Source of the DNA: DAOSWM01 sp035380045
GTDB taxonomy: Bacteria; Bacteroidota; Bacteroidia; Bacteroidales; Tenuifilaceae
Assembly: GCA_035380045.1 (NCBI GenBank)
Contig: DAOSWM010000050.1
Coordinates: 1 to 22,344 of the forward strand
Length of the DNA stretch: 22,344 nt
Direction: 5' to 3'
Shown here: in pieces, positions 1 through 9,177 of the stretch
Layout: every line of letters begins with the position of its first letter
How positions within the stretch are numbered: position 1 is the first letter of the stretch
Made by a program: the position numbers and the translations under genes
The notes under the pieces: generated by a model
Told to the model about the DNA's origin: nothing
Seen by the model: the letters and a program-made list of their open reading frames with translations, nothing else
The model's database searches: none

Positions 1-435
1 GCTATTCTTGGAGTAGTTGCAGCACCAATTACTTCCGGTGATACAGCATTTCGTTCTGCTCGATTAATAGTTGCAGATTTTTTACGTTTTAAACAGGTTA
101 ATATTGTTAATCGTCTTCTAGTAAGCATTCCCTTATTCGCAATTGGATTCGTTCTTACCCAGGTTGATTTTGCCATTATTTGGCGTTACATGGCATGGAG
201 TAACCAAACCTTAGCCACCGTTGTTCTTTGGGCAATAACAGTATATCTGGCTAAGGAAAAGAAACTATTCTGGATTACTTTTTTCCCTGCCGTTTTTATG
301 ACTGCAGTCATCTCAAACTACATCCTAATTGCACCTGAAGGTTTCCAGCTAAGCCAAACCATCGGATACCCAATAGGAATAGCAGCAGCCATTGCTTCAG
401 CAATAGTCTTTTGGGTTTTCATCAAACGGAAATAA
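1..435 (+). CDS. cstA: Carbon starvation protein CstA family transporter, C-terminal part (5' end outside window)
   Basis: The reading frame is open from the first base to a TAA stop, giving 144 residues without a start, so the gene begins before the window. The segment opens with a PITSGDTAFRSAR block and later has a WRYMAWSNQTLA block, both hallmarks of the C-terminal half of CstA carbon starvation proteins. Three or four hydrophobic membrane segments are visible, and the protein ends in a short basic tail (FIKRK). CstA proteins are inner-membrane transporters for peptides and, in enterobacteria, pyruvate, induced when carbon runs short. The visible piece cannot show which substrate applies here. 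The gene converges on the DUF3467 gene, with two hairpins in the 81-bp gap. An internal ATG at 190 opens an 81-residue frame, but this is only part of the longer gene. Confidence 0.9.
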   Translation, partial: AILGVVAAPITSGDTAFRSARLIVADFLRFKQVNIVNRLLVSIPLFAIGFVLTQVDFAIIWRYMAWSNQTLATVVLWAITVYLAKEKKLFWITFFPAVFMTAVISNYILIAPEGFQLSQTIGYPIGIAAAIASAIVFWVFIKRK

Positions 436-456
436 AAAAGCGGTACAAAGTACCGC
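434..456 (-). terminator. Intrinsic terminator closing the rpoC/DUF3467 side
   Basis: Positions 440-446 (GCGGTAC) pair perfectly with 450-456 (GTACCGC) around a three-base loop. On the minus strand the stem is followed by six T residues (434-439), so it reads as an intrinsic terminator for transcription coming from the DUF3467 gene. In the plus direction only a weak A/T stretch follows, so it may also help to stop cstA transcription. Confidence 0.65.
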
Positions 457-475
457 AATATTTAAGATATTTTGG

Positions 476-510
476 TAAACGGACACTGAGGCTCTCGAAG
501 TGTCCGTTTA
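476..510. repeat. 12-bp perfect inverted repeat between convergent cstA and DUF3467 genes
   Basis: TAAACGGACACT (476-487) is the exact reverse complement of 499-510, around an 11-base loop. It starts seven bases after the DUF3467 stop codon. No clear T-run follows on either strand, so it is either a transcript-end stabilising hairpin or a weak bidirectional terminator acting with the neighbouring hairpin at 440-456. Confidence 0.6.
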
Positions 511-516
511 ACTATT

Positions 517-834
517 TTAAGCCTCTCCTGTACTACCTCCAAAGTTCATTGGAAATGGCGGCATCCCAGTGTTCCCCTCTCCTATTTTAATGGTTCCATG
601 CATACTTTCGAATTTAGCCACATTATCCTTTAGCGCAGCAAGCAATCGTTTCGCATGGTCGGGAGTTAAAATAATCCTCGACTTAACCTGTGCCTTTGGC
701 ATTCCCGGCATTACTCGTACAAAGTCAATTATAAACTCTGATGCTGAGTGGGTTATGATTGCTAAATTGGAGTAGTTTCCCTGAGCCACCTCGTCATTCA
801 GCTCAATATTTAACGGATTCTTTTTTTCTGACAT
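517..834 (-). CDS. DUF3467 family protein next to rpoC
   Basis: A 105-residue protein recognised as DUF3467, a small Bacteroidota-enriched family of unknown function usually found immediately downstream of rpoC. The core runs from about residue 10 to 80: an acidic start, a YSNLAIITHSASEFIIDF block, a VMPGMPKAQVKSRIILTP block, then a helix with HAKRLLAALKDNV. The tail from about residue 81 is rich in Gly and Pro and low in complexity. There is no signal peptide or membrane segment, so it should be cytoplasmic. It lies 73 bp after rpoC, but a good intrinsic terminator sits in that gap, so it is expressed by read-through or from its own promoter. No Shine-Dalgarno is visible. The constant position beside RNA polymerase suggests a role in transcription, but this is inference and no function is assigned. 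Confidence 0.85.
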   Translation of the reverse strand: MSEKKNPLNIELNDEVAQGNYSNLAIITHSASEFIIDFVRVMPGMPKAQVKSRIILTPDHAKRLLAALKDNVAKFESMHGTIKIGEGNTGMPPFPMNFGGSTGEA

Positions 835-860
835 ATTGTGTGTGATTTTTTCTGCAAGTT

Positions 861-890
861 AAAAAAAAACGAGGGCGAATACCCTCGTTT
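861..890 (-). terminator. Intrinsic terminator after rpoC
   Basis: AAACGAGGG (867-875) pairs with CCCTCGTTT (882-890) around a six-base loop. On the minus strand it is followed by an uninterrupted run of nine T residues (861-869). It begins 17 bases after the rpoC stop codon and is one of the strongest terminators in the window. It separates rpoC from the DUF3467 gene. Confidence 0.85.
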
Positions 891-907
891 TCGATAAAAA
901 ATACTTA

Positions 908-3900
908 TTATTCTTCTTTTGCTCCTACCTCAATGGCTTGTTCAGCTTGTGTAATTAACTCATGATCTTCCTTTGAGTATACAACAATGTTATCGAACTC
1001 TCGCAGTCCAGTTCCTGCAGGTATCAAGTGCCCGCAAATAACATTCTCCTTCAAGCCTTCTAGCGTGTCAACCTTTCCATGAATCGCTGCTTCGTTAAGC
1101 ACCTTTGTCGTTTCCTGGAACGATGCGGCCGACATGAAGCTACTGGTTTGAAGTGCAGCACGAGTAATTCCTTGCAACACCTGACTCGATGTGGCTGGAA
1201 CTGCATCGCGTGCAATAATAAGTTTCATATCCTTGCGCTTAAGCATTGAATTCTCATCACGAAGTTTACGGGCAGTAATTATTTGTCCCGGACGAGCAGC
1301 AGGTGAATCCCCAGCATCAACAACAATTTTCTTATCGTATATCCAATCGTTCTCATCCATAAACTCCCACTTATCCACAATCTGCTTTTCGAGGAAACGC
1401 GTATCTCCCGGATCATCAATCTCTACCTTTCGCATCATTTGACGAACAATCACCTCAAAATGCTTATCATTAATTTTCACACCCTGCATACGATAAACTT
1501 CCTGAACTTCGTTCACAATGTACTCCTGAACTTTTGTAGGCCCCTTAATTGCAAGAATATCCGAAGGTGTAATGGCTCCATCAGACAAAGGAATACCTGC
1601 TCTCACGTAATCGTTCTCCTGAACAAGAATTTGTTTTGAAAGGGGTACAAGGTACTTCTTAACCTCGCCGGTTTTCGATGTAACAACAATTTCTCTGTTC
1701 CCTCTTTTCACCTTCCCGAAGGTAACCTCACCATCAATTTCCGATACTACTGCTGGGTTCGATGGGTTGCGTGCCTCGAAAAGTTCTGTTACACGTGGCA
1801 AACCACCGGTAATGTCACCCGATTTCCCAACTGCACGTGGAATTTTAACCAGAATGTCACCAGCCTCAACCTCCTTGCCTTCATCAACAACAATGTGCGA
1901 TGAAACAGGCAGGTTATAGGATTTAATAACATCCTTTCCGCTCATAATCTTAATTATGGGGTTTTTGGTCTTATCCCTGGTTTCAATAATTACTTTTTCA
2001 CGAAAACCAGTTTGTTCATCCGATTCTTCTCGATATGTAACCTCTTTAACAACTGCTTCAAAGGCTATTTTACCTGCAGATTCAGATATGATTACGGCAT
2101 TCCACGGATCCCAATCACAAACCAGTTGCCCTTTGGAAATATCATCCCCATTTTTAATGTAAAGCTTAGAGCCGTATGGGATTGTATGTGTTGAAAGGGT
2201 TATTCCAGTATTCTTATCAACTATTCTTAACTCTGCCAATCGTCCAATTACAATTTGATAGCTGTTATTGGCATCGTCTACCTTTTCTACACTCTTAAGT
2301 TCCTCTATTTCAGCACGTCCGTCGAAACGAGCAACAATTTTAGAATCGGAAATAATGTTCGAAGCAGTACCTCCAACGTGGAATGTACGTAGCGTTAGCT
2401 GTGTTCCAGGTTCTCCAATCGACTGAGCCGCAATAACACCCACAGCCTCTCCTTTCTGAACCATTCTCCCGGTTGCAAGGTTACGTCCGTAACATTTTGC
2501 GCACACACCCTTTTTTGACTCGCAGGTAAGTACCGAACGGATTTCAACTTGTTCAATCGGTGAATCAGCTATTTTCTGACAAATATCTTCGGTTAACTCA
2601 ATACCCGCTGCAACAATAAGTTCACCTGTGAGAGGGTGGTAAACATCGTGCACTGTAGTTCTACCAAGTATTCTTTCGTAGAGTGTTTCTACCACCTCCT
2701 CGTTTTTCTTAATTGCTGTAGCAACTAGTCCGCGAAGTGTTCCGCAGTCACTCTCAGTAATTATCACATCTTGCGACACGTCAACTAACCTACGGGTTAA
2801 ATAACCAGCATCAGCTGTTTTCAACGCGGTATCGGCCAAACCTTTACGAGCACCGTGGGTTGAAATGAAGTACTCAAGTACCGAAAGACCTTCCTTAAAG
2901 TTCGAAAGAATTGGGTTCTCGATAATCTCACTTCCGGTGGAACCTGACTTCTGTGGTTTTGCCATCAGACCACGCATCCCACAGAGCTGGCGAATCTGTT
3001 CTTTCGAACCCCTCGCACCTGAGTCAAGCATCATATAAACAGAGTTAAACCCTTGGTTATCTTCCGAGAGCTTCTTTAGAAGTGTTACTGTAAGTTTTGC
3101 GTTTGTATGTGTCCAAATATCAATTATCTGGTTGTATCGTTCATTGTTTGTGATAAGACCCATATTATAGTGAGCCAACACCTCTTCAACATTTGCATAC
3201 CCTTCCTCAACCAAATCCTGCTTTTCAACGGGAACCATCACATCATCAAGGTTAAACGAAAGTCCTCCTTTAAACGCAATGTAGTATCCTAAATCTTTAA
3301 TATCATCCAGGAATTGGGCAGTTCTGGCAATACCTGATTTTTTTAGTACGCTACCAATAATATCGCGAAGCGATTTTTTTGTTAATAACTCGTTAATATA
3401 TCCCATTTCGGTAGGAACATTCTGGTTGAATATAATCCTACCTATTGTGGTTTCTATTAGCTCATGTTTAATGGTTCCATCCTCACTAGCAATAGGCAAT
3501 CGTACCTTCACAATTGCATGAAGATCTGCCCTCTTCTCGTTATAAGCAATGATTGCTTCTTCTGCTGAGTAAAACTTCAAACCTTCTCCCTTTGAACCTT
3601 TTCTTGGTTTGGTGATGTAGTACAAGCCAAGTACCATGTCCTGTGAAGGAACTGTAATAGGAGCTCCATTAGCTGGGTTCAGAATATTATGAGAGCCTAG
3701 CATAAGCAGCTGAGCCTCAAGAATCGCTTCATTTCCCAGTGGAAGATGGACTGCCATTTGGTCACCATCAAAGTCGGCGTTAAATGCAGTACACGAAAGT
3801 GGATGCAGCTGAATTGCCTTGCCTTCAATTAGTTTGGGTTGAAAAGCCTGGATACCTAACCGGTGAAGTGTTGGAGCACGGTTCAGTAGAACTGGATGCC

Positions 3901-5188
3901 CTTTTAGCACATTCTCAAGGATATCCCATACCACAGGATCCTTGCGGTCTACAATTTTTTTTGCAGATTTTACAGTTTTCACAATCCCTCTTTCTATCAG
4001 TTTCCTGATAATAAATGGCTTGTAGAGTTCTGCCGCCATATCCTTTGGCAACCCGCACTCGTGCATTTTTAGTTCAGGACCAACAACAATTACAGAACGA
4101 GCTGAGTAGTCAACACGTTTCCCGAGCAAGTTCTGACGAAAGCGTCCCTGCTTCCCTTTTAAGCTATCACTTAAAGATTTTAGCGGACGGTTGGCATCGG
4201 TTTTTACTGCGTTACTTTTTCGTGAGTTATCAAATAAAGAGTCAACAGACTCCTGAAGCATACGTTTTTCGTTACGTAGAATTACCTCAGGAGCTTTTAT
4301 CTCTATCAATCTTTTCAGACGATTATTCCTGATAATTACCCTACGGTATAAATCGTTAAGGTCTGATGTAGCAAACCTTCCTCCATCTAGCGGAACAAGG
4401 GGACGAAGTTCGGGTGGAATCACTGGAATAACTTTCAGTATCATCCACTCGGGTTTATTCACATTTACCGATTCTCTGAATGCCTCAACTACCTGAAGTC
4501 GCTTTAAAGCCTCATTCTTACGCTGTTGCGATGTTTCAGTATTAGCTTTATGGCGCAGATCGTAGCTTAACTCATCCAAATCTAATCGCGATAAGAGCAA
4601 ATGTAATGCCTCTGCTCCCATAGCAGCAATGAACTTATTAGGATCGGTATCCTCCAAATATTGATTTTCTTTAGGGAGTGTATCAAGAATCTCAAGGTAT
4701 TCTTCCTCAGTTAAGAAATCCATATACTGAACTCCCTCCTGTGCCTTAATCCCAGGATTTACCACTACGTAGCGTTCGTAGTAAATAATTGAATCTAACT
4801 TCTTGGTTGGCAATCCAAGCAGGTAACCAATTTTATTCGGCAATGAACGGAAATACCATATATGGGCAACAGGCACAACAAGGTTGATGTGCCCCATGCG
4901 CTCTCGACGCACCTTCTTCTCAGTAACTTCAACACCGCATCGGTCGCAAACAATCCCTTTGTAACGAATTCTTTTATACTTCCCGCAATGGCATTCGTAA
5001 TCCTTTACAGGACCGAAAATACGCTCGCAGAAAAGGCCATCGCGTTCGGGTTTGTATGTTCTGTAGTTAATCGTTTCTGGCTTAAGAACCTCACCACTAG
5101 ACAGTTCAAGAATCTCTTCAGGAGAAGAAAGTCCAATACTTATTTTGGTGAAATTGCTCTTTACCTTGTTTTCCCTTCTGAACGACAT
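908..5188 (-). CDS. rpoC: DNA-directed RNA polymerase subunit beta'
   Basis: A 1426-residue beta' subunit, which holds the catalytic magnesium ion and, with beta, forms the main channel of RNA polymerase. The N-terminal zinc site is present (Cys66, Cys68, Cys81, Cys84). The catalytic NADFDGDQ motif begins at Asn470, giving metal-binding Asp472, Asp474 and Asp476. The second zinc site is intact (Cys815, Cys889, Cys896, Cys899). The length is close to E. coli's 1407, and no frameshift or missing motif is seen. The ATG start gives the normal short N-terminus for this lineage. The gene follows rpoB after 75 bp with no convincing promoter or terminator between, so the two are co-transcribed. A strong terminator follows the stop codon. 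No Shine-Dalgarno precedes the start, which is usual for Bacteroidota. Confidence 0.99.
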   Translation of the reverse strand: MSFRRENKVKSNFTKISIGLSSPEEILELSSGEVLKPETINYRTYKPERDGLFCERIFGPVKDYECHCGKYKRIRYKGIVCDRCGVEVTEKKVRRERMGHINLVVPVAHIWYFRSLPNKIGYLLGLPTKKLDSIIYYERYVVVNPGIKAQEGVQYMDFLTEEEYLEILDTLPKENQYLEDTDPNKFIAAMGAEALHLLLSRLDLDELSYDLRHKANTETSQQRKNEALKRLQVVEAFRESVNVNKPEWMILKVIPVIPPELRPLVPLDGGRFATSDLNDLYRRVIIRNNRLKRLIEIKAPEVILRNEKRMLQESVDSLFDNSRKSNAVKTDANRPLKSLSDSLKGKQGRFRQNLLGKRVDYSARSVIVVGPELKMHECGLPKDMAAELYKPFIIRKLIERGIVKTVKSAKKIVDRKDPVVWDILENVLKGHPVLLNRAPTLHRLGIQAFQPKLIEGKAIQLHPLSCTAFNADFDGDQMAVHLPLGNEAILEAQLLMLGSHNILNPANGAPITVPSQDMVLGLYYITKPRKGSKGEGLKFYSAEEAIIAYNEKRADLHAIVKVRLPIASEDGTIKHELIETTIGRIIFNQNVPTEMGYINELLTKKSLRDIIGSVLKKSGIARTAQFLDDIKDLGYYIAFKGGLSFNLDDVMVPVEKQDLVEEGYANVEEVLAHYNMGLITNNERYNQIIDIWTHTNAKLTVTLLKKLSEDNQGFNSVYMMLDSGARGSKEQIRQLCGMRGLMAKPQKSGSTGSEIIENPILSNFKEGLSVLEYFISTHGARKGLADTALKTADAGYLTRRLVDVSQDVIITESDCGTLRGLVATAIKKNEEVVETLYERILGRTTVHDVYHPLTGELIVAAGIELTEDICQKIADSPIEQVEIRSVLTCESKKGVCAKCYGRNLATGRMVQKGEAVGVIAAQSIGEPGTQLTLRTFHVGGTASNIISDSKIVARFDGRAEIEELKSVEKVDDANNSYQIVIGRLAELRIVDKNTGITLSTHTIPYGSKLYIKNGDDISKGQLVCDWDPWNAVIISESAGKIAFEAVVKEVTYREESDEQTGFREKVIIETRDKTKNPIIKIMSGKDVIKSYNLPVSSHIVVDEGKEVEAGDILVKIPRAVGKSGDITGGLPRVTELFEARNPSNPAVVSEIDGEVTFGKVKRGNREIVVTSKTGEVKKYLVPLSKQILVQENDYVRAGIPLSDGAITPSDILAIKGPTKVQEYIVNEVQEVYRMQGVKINDKHFEVIVRQMMRKVEIDDPGDTRFLEKQIVDKWEFMDENDWIYDKKIVVDAGDSPAARPGQIITARKLRDENSMLKRKDMKLIIARDAVPATSSQVLQGITRAALQTSSFMSAASFQETTKVLNEAAIHGKVDTLEGLKENVICGHLIPAGTGLREFDNIVVYSKEDHELITQAEQAIEVGAKEE

Positions 5189-5263
5189 ATTCTGTAATTT
5201 ATATTATTTGCGTTACGTTTACGAAGGCATAAAGCCTAACTTCTTTTCTAAACGATTTCTGCT

Positions 5264-8200
5264 CTAATCGAGGTTAACACTTAAGCCTAATCCTCGTAAC
5301 TCGTGCAATAAAACATTTAGCGATTCAGGTATGCCGGGTTGTGGCATTGGTTCCCCTTTTACTATCGATTCGTAGGCCTTTGCACGTCCAGCCACATCAT
5401 CCGATTTGATGGTTAGAATCTCCTGCAAAATATTTGATGCGCCGAATGCTTCAAGCGCCCATACCTCCATCTCACCAAAACGTTGTCCTCCAAATTGAGC
5501 CTTCCCACCAAGTGGTTGCTGAGTAATTAGTGAGTATGGTCCAATGGAACGGGCATGCATTTTGTCGTCAACCATATGACCTAGCTTAAGCATGTAGATC
5601 ACGCCTACGGTTGCTGGCTGATCGAAACGTTCTCCGGTACCTCCATCGTAAAGGTAGGTTCTTCCATACCGTGGAATCCCTGCATCATCTGTAAATTTAT
5701 TGATTTCATCAATCTTGGCACCATCAAAAATTGGGGTACTAAATTTCATACTTAACTTTTGACCTGCCCAACCAAGAACCGTCTCATAAATCTGACCAAG
5801 GTTCATACGCGAAGGCACACCCAGCGGGTTAAGAACAATATCAACAGGGGTGCCATCCTCAAGGAACGGCATGTCCTCATCACGTACAATTTTAGCTACA
5901 ATACCCTTGTTCCCGTGACGCCCTGCCATTTTATCGCCTACTTTAATCTTGCGCTTTTTCGCAACGTAAACCTTAGCTAGTTGGACAATACCTGCGGGTA
6001 GCTCATCGCCAATGGTAATGTTAAACTTCTTACGCTTATGTTCGGCATCGTACTCTTTGTACTTAATAATAAAGTTATGGATTACGGTTTTAATTAAATC
6101 GTTCTTCTTCTTGTCTGTAGTCCACTTGTTCGGATTGATATTCTGATAGTCAATCTCTGTAAGCATTTTTTGTGTAAATTTAACTCCCCGGGGTATTATC
6201 TCCTGGTTAAACAAATCGACTACTCCCTGAGAGGTTTTCCCATTTACAATGTAAAAGAGTTTATCTATCAGTCTATCCTTTAACTCGTTTGTATTCCTGT
6301 TAAACTCCTCATCAATCTTTGCCAGCAGAGTTTTCTCCGTATTTTTCCCTTTTTTTGGATCCTTGATTGACCTTGAAAACAATTTTTTATCAATCACAAC
6401 TCCAAATAGAGAGGGAGGTGCCTTCATTGACGCATCTTTCACATCACCAGCTTTATCCCCAAAAATTGCTCGTAAAAGTTTCTCCTCAGGAGTTGGATCC
6501 GATTCCCCTTTGGGTGTAATTTTACCAATCAGAATATCTCCAGGAACAACATTCGCACCGATACGAATCATCCCGTGCTGATCGAGATCTTTTGTGGCTT
6601 CCTCGCTTACGTTTGGAATGTCTGCAGTTAGCTCCTCTAACCCACGTTTTGTATCACGTACTTCGAGAATGTACTCATCAACATGTAGCGAAGTAAAAAC
6701 ATCCTCACGTACAAGACGCTCATTAACAACTATCGCATCCTCAAAATTATAGCCTTTCCAAGGCATAAAAGCTACTTTCAGGTTTCTTCCTAAGGCCAAC
6801 TCGCCATTTGAAGTTGCGTATCCTTCGGTTAATAGTTGCCCCTTTTTCACTTCTTGCCCCTTTACCACCATAGGTTTAAGGGTAACACAGGTACTTTGGT
6901 TTGTTTTGATGAACTTTGGAAGTTTATACCTTTTAGTTTCTGGGTCGAAACTAACAAAACGTTGCTCCTCGGTTTCAGCGTAACGAATAACAATCTCTTC
7001 AGAGTCAACATATTCAACAACGCCATCCTCTTCGGCATTAATCTGGACACGACTATCACGGGCAACAACAGACTCGAGCCCCGTACCAACGATTGGCACT
7101 TCAGGGTTCATTAGTGGAACAGCCTGACGCATCATGTTTGAACCCATTAATGCACGGTTTGCATCGTCATGCTCAAGGAATGGGATTAACGAAGCAGCGA
7201 TGGAAGCAATTTGGTTTGGTGCAACGTCCATCATATCCACCTTTTCTTTCTCACAATGTGGGTAATCAGCCTCGTATCTTGATTTAACTCTTGCGTTAAT
7301 GAACGACCCGTCATCATTGAGAGGAGCATTTGCCTGAGCAATCATTTTATACTCTTCCTCCTCGGCGCTGAGGTAAACTACATCGTCATTATTCAGGTTA
7401 ACCTTTTCAGTTTCAACTTTCCTGTATGGTGTTTCAATGAATCCTAGATCATTTATTTTTGCGTAAACGCAAAGCGAAGAGATAAGACCAATGTTTGGAC
7501 CTTCTGGAGTCTCGATCGGACAAAGACGCCCGTAATGGGTGTAGTGTACGTCACGCACTTCGAAACCAGCTCGTTCTCTCGATAAACCACCTGGTCCCAG
7601 CGCTGATAATCTTCTCTTATGAGTCATCTCAGCCAGCGGATTAGTTTGATCCATGAACTGAGACAGCTGGTTAGTACCAAAAAATGAATTTATTACTGAG
7701 GAGAGGGTCTTTGCGTTAATCAGGTCAATAGGTGTAAATACTTCATTATCCCTAACGTTCATCCTCTCACGAATAGTGCGTGCCATGCGTGCCAACCCCA
7801 CACTAAATTGGTTAGCAAGTTGTTCTCCTACCGTTCTAACCCTTCGGTTACTTAGGTGATCGATGTCATCGACATCGGCCTTTGAGTTGATAAGGTTTAT
7901 TAAGTACTTAATAATTTCAATGATATCTTCACGAGTAAGTACTTTAACATCCTTCTCGGTAACTAAGTTTAACTTTTTATTAATACGATAACGCCCAACT
8001 TCTCCTAAATCATAACGCTTATCGGAGAAAAAGAGTTTATCAATCACATCTCTTGCTGTTGCCTCGTCGGGTGGTTCCGAGTTACGTAGCTGTCGGTAGA
8101 TATGAACTACAGCTTCCTTCTCAGAGTTACAAGGATCCTTTTGTAATGTGTTGTATATTATGGCGAAATCGGAAATATTATGGCTCTCCTTATGAAGGAG

Positions 8201-9076
8201 AATTGTTTTTGCGCCTGAATCAACGATGTCGTCAACATGTTCATTTTCAAGTATTGTTTCCCTATCAAGTATAATTTCATTACGCTCAATAGAAACAACC
8301 TCGCCGGTATCCTCATCAACAAAATCTTCTACCCAAGATTTGAGGACACGGGCTGCAAGCCTACGGCCAACAAATTTTTTTAGATTCGCTTTTGATACTT
8401 TTACTTCATCAGCTAAACCAAAAATTTCAAGTATATCCTTATCGCTTTCATAACCAATTGCTCTTAGCAATGTAGTTACAGGAAGCTTTTTCTTTCTGTC
8501 GATGTATGCATACATCACATTATTAATGTCGGTAGCAAACTCTATCCACGATCCTTTAAAAGGAATGATTCGTGCAGAATATAGTTTAGTACCATTGGCA
8601 TGAATGCTCTGCCCGAAAAAAACGCCGGGGGAGCGATGTAACTGTGATACAACAACCCTTTCTGCCCCATTAATAACGAATGTTCCTCTGGGCGTCATGT
8701 AGGGGATTGTTCCCAGGTAAACATCCTGTACAACTGTATCAAAATCTTCATGTTCAGGGTCAGTACAATACAACTTTAGCTTTGCTTTGAGGGGCACGCT
8801 AAAGGTTAACCCACGTTCTAAACACTCTTCAATGGAATAGCGGGGGGGATCGATATAGTAATCGATAAATTCCAGAACAAAGTTATTCCGGGTATCGGTA
8901 ATTGGGAAATTTTCGCCAAAAACTTTGTAAAGTCCTTCCTTTTTTCGATCCTCTACCGATGAACCGAATCTAAAAAAGTCAGCGAAGGATTTTAGCTGAA
9001 TATCTAAAAAATCTGGATAATCAAGTTGATTTTTTGTTTTGGCAAATGAAACTCTTTGGTTTACTTTAGGAGACAT
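5264..9076 (-). CDS. rpoB: DNA-directed RNA polymerase subunit beta
   Basis: A 1270-residue beta subunit forming one side of the RNA polymerase cleft and the rifamycin pocket. The rifampicin-resistance region is clear: Asp476, His486 and Ser491 correspond to E. coli Asp516, His526 and Ser531 and carry the wild-type (sensitive) residues. The GDKMAGRHGNKG active-centre motif starts at Gly1047. The C-terminus has the expected IPESLNVLLHELRGLGL segment that packs against beta'. Residues of about 900 to 1035, between LFGVVIDKKLF and the active-centre motif, are Lys/Glu-rich and largely helical-looking; this is the region where lineage-specific beta insertions occur. The gene lies 101 bp downstream of rplL, behind a terminator-like hairpin, with no good TAnnTTTG box in the gap. 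Its expression therefore probably depends on read-through. Confidence 0.99.
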   Translation of the reverse strand: MSPKVNQRVSFAKTKNQLDYPDFLDIQLKSFADFFRFGSSVEDRKKEGLYKVFGENFPITDTRNNFVLEFIDYYIDPPRYSIEECLERGLTFSVPLKAKLKLYCTDPEHEDFDTVVQDVYLGTIPYMTPRGTFVINGAERVVVSQLHRSPGVFFGQSIHANGTKLYSARIIPFKGSWIEFATDINNVMYAYIDRKKKLPVTTLLRAIGYESDKDILEIFGLADEVKVSKANLKKFVGRRLAARVLKSWVEDFVDEDTGEVVSIERNEIILDRETILENEHVDDIVDSGAKTILLHKESHNISDFAIIYNTLQKDPCNSEKEAVVHIYRQLRNSEPPDEATARDVIDKLFFSDKRYDLGEVGRYRINKKLNLVTEKDVKVLTREDIIEIIKYLINLINSKADVDDIDHLSNRRVRTVGEQLANQFSVGLARMARTIRERMNVRDNEVFTPIDLINAKTLSSVINSFFGTNQLSQFMDQTNPLAEMTHKRRLSALGPGGLSRERAGFEVRDVHYTHYGRLCPIETPEGPNIGLISSLCVYAKINDLGFIETPYRKVETEKVNLNNDDVVYLSAEEEEYKMIAQANAPLNDDGSFINARVKSRYEADYPHCEKEKVDMMDVAPNQIASIAASLIPFLEHDDANRALMGSNMMRQAVPLMNPEVPIVGTGLESVVARDSRVQINAEEDGVVEYVDSEEIVIRYAETEEQRFVSFDPETKRYKLPKFIKTNQSTCVTLKPMVVKGQEVKKGQLLTEGYATSNGELALGRNLKVAFMPWKGYNFEDAIVVNERLVREDVFTSLHVDEYILEVRDTKRGLEELTADIPNVSEEATKDLDQHGMIRIGANVVPGDILIGKITPKGESDPTPEEKLLRAIFGDKAGDVKDASMKAPPSLFGVVIDKKLFSRSIKDPKKGKNTEKTLLAKIDEEFNRNTNELKDRLIDKLFYIVNGKTSQGVVDLFNQEIIPRGVKFTQKMLTEIDYQNINPNKWTTDKKKNDLIKTVIHNFIIKYKEYDAEHKRKKFNITIGDELPAGIVQLAKVYVAKKRKIKVGDKMAGRHGNKGIVAKIVRDEDMPFLEDGTPVDIVLNPLGVPSRMNLGQIYETVLGWAGQKLSMKFSTPIFDGAKIDEINKFTDDAGIPRYGRTYLYDGGTGERFDQPATVGVIYMLKLGHMVDDKMHARSIGPYSLITQQPLGGKAQFGGQRFGEMEVWALEAFGASNILQEILTIKSDDVAGRAKAYESIVKGEPMPQPGIPESLNVLLHELRGLGLSVNLD

Positions 9077-9112
9077 CGCTGTATGTTTTGTTGAACTAAT
9101 TTTTGAAACAAT

Positions 9113-9148
9113 AAAAAGGCTTAGAATCTAGCAAGTAGATTCTAAACC
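9113..9148 (-). terminator. Attenuator-like hairpin between rplL and rpoB
   Basis: TTAGAATCTA (9121-9130) pairs perfectly with TAGATTCTAA (9136-9145) around a five-base loop. The stem is extended beyond one C-A mismatch by two G-C pairs (9118-9119 with 9147-9148). On the minus strand five T residues follow (9113-9117). It begins 29 bases after the rplL stop and ends 36 bases before rpoB. In E. coli a partial terminator at this same junction lets only a fraction of polymerases continue into rpoBC, and the AT-rich stem here fits partial rather than complete termination. Confidence 0.75.
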
Positions 9149-9177
9149 TCTAATACCTAACTACTTCAGGTTTTACT

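Noticed and set aside
5225..5237. AGGC/GCCT mini-hairpin between rpoB and rpoC
   Set aside because: Only four core pairs and no U-tract; expected by chance in a 75-bp gap.
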